From: Pantoea sp. alder81
Lineage (GTDB): Bacteria; Pseudomonadota; Gammaproteobacteria; Enterobacterales; Enterobacteriaceae
Assembly (NCBI RefSeq): GCF_020179835.1
Contig: NZ_JAIUDA010000013.1
Location: 26,137-90,136 of the forward strand
DNA length: 64,000 nucleotides
Direction of reading: 5' to 3'
This document shows positions 24,948 to 33,771 of this stretch, piece by piece. The notes beneath the pieces are model-generated. The model had not been told where the DNA came from and ran no database searches. It saw nothing but the letters and a program-made list of their open reading frames with translations. Made by a program: the position numbers and the translations under genes. How positions within the stretch are numbered: position 1 is the first letter of the stretch; each line of letters begins with the position of its first letter.

Positions 24948-26477
24948 CTAACTCCCATCCTCAAACGCCGACTTCACTGCCTCAACGATCTTTTCCGCCC
25001 TAACAGCATCTTCCAGCTGCGGGTACTCTTTCCTCAACTTCCCTGACACCTGCCAGCCATTCTCTTTTAATGATCGGATTATCCGATTGGCATCCTGATC
25101 CGGCATCTCCAGCACTTCCTTCAGCCGCTCTTGTGCCTTCTGGAATATCGTCAGCACTCTGGCTTCATCTGCCATTTCGACTCGCACGGTGTGCTCAATC
25201 ACTTTAGCGGTATACAGCACGTGAGAAGTTAGATCAGGGTAACGCCAGGCGTAAAGCGCATCCTCATAATCAATGAAATAGAAGTTGCTCGGTGTACCGT
25301 CGTCATACGTCACAATCTCACCAAAATGGCATGAGGTTGCGTAGCGGCGCATCAGGCGTTTAGAGAACACTTCCAGCGTGCGGTCATAGCCAACACGGAA
25401 ATCCAGTGAGCTGGTAATGCTGGCGGAGACCGGCAGAATAACGCCTTCAGGAATGGCGCCGTCGCGGATTAACGAGTCATTAATCAGGAAGCGGTGAATA
25501 CGGCCATTGCCGTCGCGCATCGGATGAATATACACAAAGCCGAAGGCAATCACGCCCGCTCTGGCCAGAGGTTCTGCACCACGCGTGGCGAGTTCGAACT
25601 CCTGCAGTCCGCGCATGAACAGTGGCAAATAGTCAAACTGCGGCGCTACGTAATGCACGATGTCTTCGCGCATCGTCGCCTGTCCAACAAACACCGGCGA
25701 GCGGCGTAGCCCTAGCCCTAGCGCGTCATGACCGAGAATTCCTCTTTGCAGAATATGCAGGCTTTCATCACTAAGAGGATCATCGATCTGGCCGCAATAT
25801 TGCGCGATTACATGCGCGAAGCGCTGAATACGATCGGCCTGCTCCGCCTCTTTCTCAATCAAAAAGCTGGCGCGGGATTCTTTGAAGGTTAACCAACTGG
25901 CGGTTCGCAGCAGAATATCTGCGCCAAAGGCATCATCCAGTGCGTGCAGTGCAGCTGTGACATCGAAGGAAATGGCATTCTCAATCTCAGGCGTGCGGCG
26001 AACCACAGGACAGAAGTCAGGCGAGCCTGATAAGTTATCATTGATACGCCAGCGTTTATTCTTGAGCGCTGAGGTGCGCGTCAGATAGTCCTTCGCGGAG
26101 ATCGCCGCAATATACCCGCCGTTAGCGACATCGGGGACATTAGTGAGCGTGTTGCCGGTCAGCCATTCATAGAGAAAGCCGGTACGGCGTGCGTATTGGC
26201 CAAAGGGTTCTCGTAAGCACCAGCTTTCGATCGGTTCTGGGCCGGTGGCAGCGAAGAGCCTGGCAAAAAATTCCAGATGGATCTCTTCATATTTGAGGCC
26301 AAAGGCAAAGTGGCCTGAGAAGCTATCCTCAGGTTGATAGCTTGGAGGATAGCGCTTTTCGATGCGTCCCTGATTCTCATGCGTGGCCCGAACCGTGCCA
26401 ATAGCCGATTCCACTCGAAGTGGCTGAACCAGTTCAATGTGATAGCGCTTGCAGAGCGCTTTAAATCCTACCAGCAT
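24948..26477 (-). CDS. Fic-domain protein (AMPylation-type), class II-like
   Basis: 509 residues. The Fic active-site loop HPMRDGNGRIHR is at 318-329 with catalytic His318; the usual Phe after HP is Met. Upstream, S204-x3-E208 (ASFLIEKE) fits the inhibitory (S/T)xxxE(G/N) helix of class II Fic proteins except that Lys replaces Gly/Asn. The N-terminal 170 residues look like the long helical extension seen in large single-chain Fic proteins. The C-terminus (DQDANRIIRSLKENGWQV) looks like a winged-helix DNA-binding segment, suggesting autoregulation. Fic enzymes transfer AMP or related groups to target proteins. Role here is unknown; it may be defence, toxin or housekeeping. The upstream DNA carries a four-copy phased repeat. 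Confidence 0.85.
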   Translation of the reverse strand: MLVGFKALCKRYHIELVQPLRVESAIGTVRATHENQGRIEKRYPPSYQPEDSFSGHFAFGLKYEEIHLEFFARLFAATGPEPIESWCLREPFGQYARRTGFLYEWLTGNTLTNVPDVANGGYIAAISAKDYLTRTSALKNKRWRINDNLSGSPDFCPVVRRTPEIENAISFDVTAALHALDDAFGADILLRTASWLTFKESRASFLIEKEAEQADRIQRFAHVIAQYCGQIDDPLSDESLHILQRGILGHDALGLGLRRSPVFVGQATMREDIVHYVAPQFDYLPLFMRGLQEFELATRGAEPLARAGVIAFGFVYIHPMRDGNGRIHRFLINDSLIRDGAIPEGVILPVSASITSSLDFRVGYDRTLEVFSKRLMRRYATSCHFGEIVTYDDGTPSNFYFIDYEDALYAWRYPDLTSHVLYTAKVIEHTVRVEMADEARVLTIFQKAQERLKEVLEMPDQDANRIIRSLKENGWQVSGKLRKEYPQLEDAVRAEKIVEAVKSAFEDGS

Positions 26478-26503
26478 CGGCTGAATCCTTTAACATCCAG
26501 GTG

Positions 26504-26615
26504 AAAACGATAATTTATCCGCACTATAGCGCGAAAATACTAACATCGCGATGCGACTCTGATAATCCATGCTCTAAAATGCTAACAAAATCGTTCTGAA
26601 CGCTGAAAATGATAA
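26504..26615. promoter_or_regulatory. Four phased decamer repeats upstream of the Fic gene
   Basis: AAAACGATAA (26504), AAAATACTAA (26534), AAAATGCTAA (26576) and AAAATGATAA (26606) are direct copies of AAAAYRMTAA with spacings of 30, 42 and 30 bases. This is close to 3, 4 and 3 helical turns, so all copies face the same side of the helix. They begin 27 bases upstream of the Fic start. A likely binding array for a multimeric regulator, possibly the Fic protein itself. Confidence 0.5.
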
Positions 26616-27096
26616 TTTAAGTCATAAAAGAGAAAGCTACCCGACGAACTGCCGAGTAATAAGTGATAGGCGGTAAGATTCATTCACCTCAATGAAGGTT
26701 GCCCTTAAACGGTGCAGTTGATCTGCGTTTTAGTAATGGAAAATAGCCGTTATAAAGAGAGATATAGCTAAACAATTATAATTTTATGCACCATAAGTGT
26801 GATGCAATCGTCATATTTAACCATTGGTGCGCTATTTTTGTGCGTTATGTCAAAATAAATCCATAAGAAAATAATATAGAAATGAATTTATAAATTCAGG
26901 CTGCCGTTTATACAGAGACGTCAAAGAAAAATAGTCATTATTTTCATGGCAATACGTAATTACCCTTTCATGGAAACATTCCTAAGCTCAGCTCGCACAC
27001 CCCATTATTAACGTGATTAACGTATTGCTAACGCAAATTTAAAAGTGATAAAACATTCTCACTTGATAAATACTTTTCATTTAAAAGGTGGTTGGC
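26616..27096. other. 480 bp AT-rich region upstream of the second hydantoinase operon
   Basis: No coding sequence. It contains an inverted repeat AAGTGA (27043-27048)/TCACTT (27059-27064), a small TTGC-TAAC-GCAA repeat near 27025, and tandem ATTAACGT-like motifs around 27007-27022. These lie where the operon promoter and a TetR-type operator would be expected. No promoter can be fixed by eye. Confidence 0.4.
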
Positions 27097-27729
27097 ATGG
27101 CACTTGAAACAGCTTACGTCCGTATTCCAGAAGCATGGAACCGTCCAGATAAAAAATGGCTTGCAGCATTCGCTGATTTTCCCGTTGCCAATATTGGCGA
27201 TGCGATGGAAAGACTGAACATGTGCGATGCCGGGATCGTTCCGGTCACCACCCACACCGCGTTCGTCGGCTTTGCTTTTCCTGTGCTGGTCACGCCCGGC
27301 GATAACGCTGCCGTCATTCGCTCACTGGATTATATCCAGCCGGGCGATGTGATGATGATCAATGGCCAGGGCCACATTGATCGTGCGCTGGTGGGTGAAC
27401 AGCTCACCCAACGATTTCAGCATGCTGGCGCCGTCGCACAGGTGATTGATGGCGCAGTGCGTGACCGCAAAGTGATTGAATCCACAGGCTTACCCACTTT
27501 CTGTCGCGGCGTTTCCCCTGCCGGTCCGTTCAAAAATGGGCCCGGCGTGATCGGTGAACCGGTGGCGATTGGCGGCGTGGTGTGCGCGGCAGGCGATATA
27601 GTGGTGGGTGATGACGACGGCATTATTGTTATCCCTTTCTGGCGCGCTGAAGCGGTTCTGGCGGAGGTTCGCGAAGTTGCCCGACGTGAAGCAGAAATGA
27701 CGGCGGAAGTGACCCGTCAATATAAATAA
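27097..27729 (+). CDS. RraA/HMG-aldolase family protein
   Basis: 210 residues from ATG 27097 (AGGTGG five bases before); a GTG at 27088 is an alternative. Family motifs are VANIGDAMERLN, PGDNAAVI, VIDGAVRDRKVI and the Gly-rich GEPVAIGGVVCAAGDIVVGDDDGIIVIP. RraA-fold proteins include 4-hydroxy-4-methyl-2-oxoglutarate/oxaloacetate lyases; VIDGAVRD with the Asp-Arg pair is the metal/substrate signature of the lyase branch. First gene of the catabolic operon, so a C-C lyase or decarboxylase step on a keto acid is more likely than control of RNase E. Confidence 0.8.
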   Translation: MALETAYVRIPEAWNRPDKKWLAAFADFPVANIGDAMERLNMCDAGIVPVTTHTAFVGFAFPVLVTPGDNAAVIRSLDYIQPGDVMMINGQGHIDRALVGEQLTQRFQHAGAVAQVIDGAVRDRKVIESTGLPTFCRGVSPAGPFKNGPGVIGEPVAIGGVVCAAGDIVVGDDDGIIVIPFWRAEAVLAEVREVARREAEMTAEVTRQYK

Positions 27730-27792
27730 AGCCAGGCCACTACCGTTAAAGGCCTTCCGGGGATTAACCACGCTTAACTCAGGGCAAAACAG

Positions 27793-29133
27793 ATGACGAA
27801 ATCACATGCCGCAACAATGAATTACGCACTGCCGAAGGATGGAAAGACCAAGAACAATGTTGTACGCCGCGCGTCAATCGCAGGTGGAGTCGGTTCGTTT
27901 GTAGAGTGGTATGACTACGGTATTTACGGCTTGCTGGTGAGTTCACTGGTACTGGTGTTTGCCGCCAGTGACATGAACACCAGCGACGCCGGATTGATGC
28001 TCACCTATGTCGGCTTCACGGTGAGCTTTGTAGTGCGTCCGTTTGGCGGCGTGATTTGTGGTTATCTCGGCGACAAAATTGGACGCCAAAAACTGCTGGC
28101 GATCCTGTTGCTGATGATTTCTCTGGCAACGGCCGCCATTGGTCTGTTGCCAAGCTATGAGAGCATCGGCTGGGCCGCACCCACACTACTGATCCTGCTG
28201 CGTATCGTGCAGGGGTTCTCCGCCGGTGGCGAAGTGTCCGGAGCCGGTTCTTTCGTGGCGGAATATGCGGAAGACCATCGTCGTGCAGTAGTGATGTCAC
28301 CGCTGGTAATGGGATCGTTTATTGCGTTGCTGTTCGGCAGTCTGTTAATCAGCGGCCTAATCAATGTGTTTGGCGTTGATGCCATGAACAGCTGGATGTG
28401 GCGTGTGCCATTCCTGCTGGCCATTCCGATGGCGCTGATCGGCGTCTACATCCGTACCCGCATTGAAGATACACCGCATTTCCAGATGGTGAAGGCCAGC
28501 AACCGCGTGGTACGTAACCCGCTCCGTGAAGTGCTCTCCTCAAAACGTCATCTGAAGGCGATTGGACTGGCAATCACGTTACCCGCGGTAAACGGTCCGG
28601 GTTACTACATCCTGTTTGTCTACATGCCGACCTACCTTAACAAGGTGATGCACTTCCAGCAGATCCAGAGCCTGATGGTGACGGCCTGCGGTCTGTTAAC
28701 CATCGTCGGTGCCATCCCGCTGATGGCGTGGCTCTCGGATCGCCTCGGCCGAAAACCGCTGTTGATTGCCTCCGCGATTGCCATGGCCGTACTGGCGTGG
28801 CCGTGCTTCTGGTTACTGACGCTCGGTATGTTCCCGCTGGCCTGCATGGCATCCATTCTGCTGGCCTTCGCCTTCGCCGGACATGCGGGCGTGATTCAGG
28901 CCACCTTGGCAGAGATGTTCCCGACCAACGTGCGTTACAGCGCTTACAGCATTGGCTTCAACCTCTCGACGGTGATCTTCGGCGGTTCCGCCCCCCTACT
29001 GATGACCTGGCTTATCGGCATGACCGGTATCGCCAGCATCCCCAGCTACATGGTGATTTTCACCGCGGCGCTGACGCTGATCAGCGCGCTGTATCTGAAA
29101 GAGACCGCCGGCAATCCGCTGGCTGACGAATAA
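27793..29133 (+). CDS. MFS transporter, metabolite:H+ symporter (MHS) type
   Basis: 446 residues, 12 predicted helices. MHS-subfamily signatures: GSFVEWYDYGIYGLL in helix 1, FVVRPFGGVICGYLGDKIGRQKLL in the 2-3 loop, RIVQGFSAGGEVSGAGSFVAEYA in helix 4. Relatives carry ketoglutarate, proline/betaine, shikimate or aromatic acids. In this operon it replaces the ABC importer found with the first hydantoinase, and presumably brings in the substrate. Spaced 63 bases after the RraA-like gene. Confidence 0.88.
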   Translation: MTKSHAATMNYALPKDGKTKNNVVRRASIAGGVGSFVEWYDYGIYGLLVSSLVLVFAASDMNTSDAGLMLTYVGFTVSFVVRPFGGVICGYLGDKIGRQKLLAILLLMISLATAAIGLLPSYESIGWAAPTLLILLRIVQGFSAGGEVSGAGSFVAEYAEDHRRAVVMSPLVMGSFIALLFGSLLISGLINVFGVDAMNSWMWRVPFLLAIPMALIGVYIRTRIEDTPHFQMVKASNRVVRNPLREVLSSKRHLKAIGLAITLPAVNGPGYYILFVYMPTYLNKVMHFQQIQSLMVTACGLLTIVGAIPLMAWLSDRLGRKPLLIASAIAMAVLAWPCFWLLTLGMFPLACMASILLAFAFAGHAGVIQATLAEMFPTNVRYSAYSIGFNLSTVIFGGSAPLLMTWLIGMTGIASIPSYMVIFTAALTLISALYLKETAGNPLADE

Positions 29134-29173
29134 GCACTGAACACAAGTATTCACTCAGGATTTCGAGGTCACT

Positions 29174-31261
29174 ATGAAAAACGCGTCACCCTGGCGGATA
29201 GGGTTTGATATTGGCGGCACCTTTACCGATCTGGTGCTGTTAAACGACATCACCGGCGAAGCCATTCGCCATAAAACGCTGACCACGCCGGAAGACCCTT
29301 CCGAGGGCGCATACACCGGGCTGACTCAACTGGTGGAGATGGCGGGACTCAGCGCCAGTGACATTCACACCATTACCCACGGCACCACGCTGGCGATCAA
29401 TGCACTGCTGGAACGTCACGGCGCCAAAACCGCATTAGTGGTGACACGTGGCTTCCGCGATGTGCTGGTGTTAGGACGTGAGTATCGCTACGACATCTAT
29501 GACCTGAACGGTGCACCCGCTAAACCACTGCTGACACGCTCGCAGGCTTATGAAGTCACTGAGCGCGTCACGGCACGCGGTGAGGTGGTCACCCCGCTTG
29601 ATGAGCAAGAAGTGGTGCAACTGGCGGCAGAACTGCGCACGCAAGGTTATGAATCGGTGGCGGTGCTCTGTATGCACGCTTACGCCTGGCCTGAACATGA
29701 AAATCAAATCGAGGCGATTCTCAGCCGTGAGCTGCCGGGCGTATCGATCTCGGTCTCTCATAAGGTGTCCCGTGAGATCCGCGAATACGATCGCGGCGTG
29801 CTGACCGCGATGAATGCTTTTGTGCAACCGAAAGCGCGCCGCTATATGGCACGACTGGAACACAAACTGCGCGAAGGCGGCTTCGCCTGTGACTGGCTGG
29901 TGATGGGCTCTAACGGTGGTTTGATGGCGCCGCAGGTAGCGGCTGATTACCCCACGCGCATCATCGAATCCGGTCCGGCTGGCGGGATTGTGGCGACTGC
30001 CGCCTTTGCACGTAAAAACGCCGAACATCAGGTGCTGGCCTTTGATATGGGTGGCACTACCGCAAAAGCCTGCGTGGTGCGCAACGGCGAACCTTCCATC
30101 ACCACCGATTATGAAGTGGGTCGCGCCGATCGACTGCTGAAAGGCAGCGGTTTGCCCGTCAAATTGCCGGTGGTGGACATGATTGAAATCGGTGCCGGTG
30201 GCGGCAGCATCGCGCGTGTCGATTCACTTGGCCTGCTGGAGATTGGTCCTGAAAGCGCCAGCGCCTGGCCGGGACCGGCGTGCTATGGCCGTGGTGGAGA
30301 GCTGCCAACGGTCACTGACGCCAACCTGGTACTGGGCCTGCTGGATCCGGATGCCTTCCTTGGCGGCCGGATGCGACTCGATGTGGAGGCTGCCCGCACC
30401 GCGATCCAACGTATCGCGGCACCGCTGGGGTTGAGTGTTGAAGAGGCCGCATGGGGCATCCACGAAGTCGCTAACAGCAAAATGTCCGAAGCGTTGCGCA
30501 CTCATTCGGTTGAGAAAAACGTCAGCCCGTCGCAGATGACCATGCTGGCATTTGGTGGCGCGGGCCCGAGTCACGCCTGGTCGCTGGCCAAACAGCTCAG
30601 TGTCAAACGCGTCTATTTCCCGAACGGCGCGGGCGTTTATTCCGCCTTCGGTCTGTTAACCGCGCCGCCGAGTGCTGACTTTGTGCGTGCCGATCGCTGC
30701 CGCCTGCAACCCGGTATTAATGTTGCAGCCATCAGCGCGATATTCGCCGAAGGGTTTGACGAAGCGATGACCACACTGGCCGCAGCGAATGCCGATCCTG
30801 CCACCGCGCTACAGCAGAAGCTCGCCGGCGTACGTTATGTCGGTCAGGGATCGGAACTGACCATCACCCTGCCTGACACCTTCCTGAGCCACGGCGATGT
30901 GCAAGCGCTGGTCGATACCTTCGAAGCCGCCCATCTGGCGCGCTTTGGCCGCACGCTGCCGGGGCAAGGTGTGGAAGTGGTGAACTGGCGTGGGCGTGTA
31001 CAAACCACGCCTCCGAAACTCAACACTACCGATCAACTGCGTCACCCCGAACCTGACGCGCGTGAAAAAAGCCTGCAGGTCTATCTCGGCCGTGAACAGG
31101 GCTACCGCCCGTGCCGCGTGATCCCACGCAGTTTGCTGGTCACGGGCGTGGCAGTAGAGGGTCCGGCACTGCTGCAGGAGAAAGAGTGTGCAATTTATGT
31201 CGGTCCGGGTGCTTCTGCGCAGCTGGATGAACAAGGCAATATTCTGATGGAGCTGAACTGA
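29174..31261 (+). CDS. Hydantoinase/oxoprolinase subunit A (second copy)
   Basis: 695 residues, complete. N-terminal nucleotide-binding strand RIGFDIGGTFTDLVLL, then HGTTLAINALLERHG, TRGFRDVLVLGREYRYDIYDL, FDMGGTTAK, EIGAGGGSIARVD and FGGAGPSHAW. It has the full hydantoinase A architecture and is clearly a different branch from the first copy (longer, RYDIYDL versus SSFDFHA in the first domain). Its stop shares a base with the start of subunit B. ATP-dependent ring opening of a cyclic amide, or a related carboxylation, is expected; substrate unknown. Confidence 0.92.
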   Translation: MKNASPWRIGFDIGGTFTDLVLLNDITGEAIRHKTLTTPEDPSEGAYTGLTQLVEMAGLSASDIHTITHGTTLAINALLERHGAKTALVVTRGFRDVLVLGREYRYDIYDLNGAPAKPLLTRSQAYEVTERVTARGEVVTPLDEQEVVQLAAELRTQGYESVAVLCMHAYAWPEHENQIEAILSRELPGVSISVSHKVSREIREYDRGVLTAMNAFVQPKARRYMARLEHKLREGGFACDWLVMGSNGGLMAPQVAADYPTRIIESGPAGGIVATAAFARKNAEHQVLAFDMGGTTAKACVVRNGEPSITTDYEVGRADRLLKGSGLPVKLPVVDMIEIGAGGGSIARVDSLGLLEIGPESASAWPGPACYGRGGELPTVTDANLVLGLLDPDAFLGGRMRLDVEAARTAIQRIAAPLGLSVEEAAWGIHEVANSKMSEALRTHSVEKNVSPSQMTMLAFGGAGPSHAWSLAKQLSVKRVYFPNGAGVYSAFGLLTAPPSADFVRADRCRLQPGINVAAISAIFAEGFDEAMTTLAAANADPATALQQKLAGVRYVGQGSELTITLPDTFLSHGDVQALVDTFEAAHLARFGRTLPGQGVEVVNWRGRVQTTPPKLNTTDQLRHPEPDAREKSLQVYLGREQGYRPCRVIPRSLLVTGVAVEGPALLQEKECAIYVGPGASAQLDEQGNILMELN

Positions 31262-32943
31262 TGGCGACAACCACCCCTGACAATCTGCGATTTCTCGATG
31301 ATCCTATCAGCCTGCGTATTACCTGGGATCGCCTGGTGAGTATCTCTGAAGAAGCGGCGGCCACGCTGGTTAACATGGCGTTTTCCAGCATCATCCGTGA
31401 AGTAGGCGACTACTCCTGCCTGCTGATGGATGCCAGCGGCAGTTCCCTGGCACAGCCGAAAGCCAGCGTGCCGGTGTTTATCGGCACCCTGCCCGCTACC
31501 GTGCGCCATTTGCTGGCGAAATTCCCAGCTGAAACCCTGAAACCGGGTGACAGCCTGATCACCAACGATCCCTGGCTCGGCACCGGTCATCTGAATGACG
31601 TGACGGTGGTCACGCCGGTATTCCGCGACGGGAAACTGGTGGCCTTCACCGGTGCTGCGGCGCATATGTCGGATATCGGTGGATCGCTGAATATGGGTTC
31701 ATCGCGCGACATGTATGAGGAGGGTTTCCTCATTCCACCGAGCAAGCTGATGATGGAAGGCCAGGTGAATCAGCAGCTGCTGGATCTGTTCCTCGTCAAC
31801 GTTCGCGCACCGGATCAGGTGGAAGGCGATCTGCATGCGATGCTGGCCGCTAACCAGATAGGTGCCAACGGTTTGCTGGGCCTGATGGATGATCTTAAGC
31901 TGGAATCCGTCACCCCGCTGGCAGAGAAAATCCATTCGCTGACTGAAGCCGCAATGCGCAAAGCCATTGAAGCGGTGCCGGATGGTCGTTACGAAGCGGC
32001 TGTAAATATTGGTGACTACGAAGGCGATATTCACCTCAATGTGGCGGTGATTGTCGAGGGCAGCAATATCACCATCGATTACGCCGGTTCCTCAGCTGAA
32101 TCGATGTTTGGCAGCAACTGCCCGATGTCCTTCACTTACGCCTACAGCGTCTATCCGCTGAAGTGCTTGCTGGAACCGCATCTGCCCAATAATGAAGGCT
32201 GCTTTAAATCCATCACCGTGACGGCGCCGGAAGGATCGATTGCCAATGCGCGCCCGCCTTGTGCGGTTGAAATGCGCAACCGCGTCGGTCATATGGCGCA
32301 CGCCGCTATCTTCACCGCGCTGTCAGAGATCATGCCGGAACGCGTGATGGGCCACTCGGGCAGTGCACCGGTGACCTGTGACGTGTTTGCCGGCCAGTTC
32401 GATGACGGTCGCCGCTTCGTAGAAAGCCTGTGCGTCAACGGCGGCACTGGCGCTCGGCCGGCGGCGGACGGGATTGTCACCGGCTACCCGGGCAACATGT
32501 CTTCCACTCCGGTTGAGCTGATTGAATCCGCTACGCCGCTGCTGTTCCTCGAGAAAGCCATCGTGCCGGATTCCGGCGGTGCGGGACGTTATCGCGGCGG
32601 TGTGTCGCAACGCATGGTGATTCGCAATACCAGCCAATATCCACTCTCACACAGCATGTTCTACTCGCGCCAGAAACACGCGGCAGAAGGCGTGCTGGGC
32701 GGATCGGCGGGCGCACCCAACTTTATCGCTATCAACGGTGAATCCCTCGCCAAACCGGTTGGCCGTCATGATGTCCTGCCGGGCGATGAGGTCACCATCC
32801 AGATGCCGGGAGGCGGCGGCAAGATGCCGGTCGCCGAACGTGATCCACAGGCCATCCTGTGGGATTTACAGGAAGGCTACATCACCGAAGCGGGAGCGCT
32901 GCGTGATTACGGCGTGGACGTTGCAGCACTGAACAGGAGCTAA
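31261..32943 (+). CDS. Hydantoinase/oxoprolinase subunit B (second copy)
   Basis: 560 residues, the standard HyuB length. Motifs are SLITNDPWLGTGHLNDVTVV, HMSDIGGSLN, IDYAGSS, NGGTGARPAADG and the C-terminal IQMPGGGGKM. Translationally coupled to subunit A by a TGATG junction. It lacks the 100-residue tail of the first copy. The usual GGGWG(D/N)P end is changed to GGGGKMP, a small deviation shared with some HyuB subgroups. Confidence 0.92.
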   Translation: MATTTPDNLRFLDDPISLRITWDRLVSISEEAAATLVNMAFSSIIREVGDYSCLLMDASGSSLAQPKASVPVFIGTLPATVRHLLAKFPAETLKPGDSLITNDPWLGTGHLNDVTVVTPVFRDGKLVAFTGAAAHMSDIGGSLNMGSSRDMYEEGFLIPPSKLMMEGQVNQQLLDLFLVNVRAPDQVEGDLHAMLAANQIGANGLLGLMDDLKLESVTPLAEKIHSLTEAAMRKAIEAVPDGRYEAAVNIGDYEGDIHLNVAVIVEGSNITIDYAGSSAESMFGSNCPMSFTYAYSVYPLKCLLEPHLPNNEGCFKSITVTAPEGSIANARPPCAVEMRNRVGHMAHAAIFTALSEIMPERVMGHSGSAPVTCDVFAGQFDDGRRFVESLCVNGGTGARPAADGIVTGYPGNMSSTPVELIESATPLLFLEKAIVPDSGGAGRYRGGVSQRMVIRNTSQYPLSHSMFYSRQKHAAEGVLGGSAGAPNFIAINGESLAKPVGRHDVLPGDEVTIQMPGGGGKMPVAERDPQAILWDLQEGYITEAGALRDYGVDVAALNRS

Positions 32944-32945
32944 GC

Positions 32946-33755
32946 ATGGAACAGTTAACAGGAAAAGTGGTCATCATCACCGGCGCCGGCAGCGGCATTG
33001 GTAAAGCGGCTGCCGCAGGTTTTGTGCAGCGCGGCGCGCGCGTGGTGCTAGTGGGTCGCCGCAAAGCGGTGCTGGATGAGGTCGTGGCGGAACTGCGTGA
33101 TCAGGGGGGTGAAGCCTGGGCTTATGCCGCTGATATCGCCAGCAAGCAAGAGGTGAATGCGCTGGTTGCCTGGACGCTGCGCGAACTGGGTGAGATCGAC
33201 ATTCTGGTCAACAACGCGGGCAGCGCCAGCAAGACACTCAACGCACGCTGGATCGAAGAAGAAGAATGGGATCAGGTTCAGGACGTCAACATGAAAGCCG
33301 TGTTCCTGCTGACGCAGGCGCTGCTGCCTTCAATGCTGGCGCGTAAAAACGGCACCATCATCACCGTTTCGTCACTGGCAGCGCTGCGTCCAAACCTGCT
33401 GGGTGGTGCAGCTTATGGCGCCGCGAAAGCCGCAGTGCGCAACTTTATGACTTATCTGCACAACACCTTCCGCAATGACGGCATCCGCTCGACCTGCATT
33501 CTGCCGGGGGAAACGAACACGCCGATTATGGATAACCGCGCCAATCCGCCGCTGCAAAGCATACGTGACCATATGGTGCAGCCTGAGGATGTCGCCGATG
33601 CCATCCTGCTGTGCGCCAGCCTGCCAATGCGCACGGTGATTGAAGAACTGATTGTTGCGCCGACTTTCCTGCGTGACGTTTCCGGCGATCTGGAGATCAG
33701 CCGTTGGAAAAATGCGCCCGCAGAATGCAAATCCGAGCGTTTTAACCACAACTGA
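32946..33755 (+). CDS. Short-chain dehydrogenase/reductase
   Basis: 269 residues. Cofactor motif TGAGSGIG at residues 12-19, NNAG at about 89-92, active-site Ser in VSSLAAL and the YGAAK catalytic Tyr/Lys. An Arg-Arg after the second strand (VGRRKAV) suggests NADP(H) preference. It starts 3 bases after the HyuB stop with AGGAGC as ribosome site, so it belongs to the operon and probably oxidises or reduces an intermediate alcohol or ketone. Confidence 0.9.
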   Translation: MEQLTGKVVIITGAGSGIGKAAAAGFVQRGARVVLVGRRKAVLDEVVAELRDQGGEAWAYAADIASKQEVNALVAWTLRELGEIDILVNNAGSASKTLNARWIEEEEWDQVQDVNMKAVFLLTQALLPSMLARKNGTIITVSSLAALRPNLLGGAAYGAAKAAVRNFMTYLHNTFRNDGIRSTCILPGETNTPIMDNRANPPLQSIRDHMVQPEDVADAILLCASLPMRTVIEELIVAPTFLRDVSGDLEISRWKNAPAECKSERFNHN

Positions 33756-33771
33756 TCCCACAGGAAGGTGA

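Noticed and set aside
26785..26830. Possible NtrC sites (GCACCA and TGGTGC halves) before the second hydantoinase operon
   Set aside because: Half-site spacing differs from the usual 17-base NtrC site, and no sigma-54 promoter (GG-N10-GC) was found downstream.
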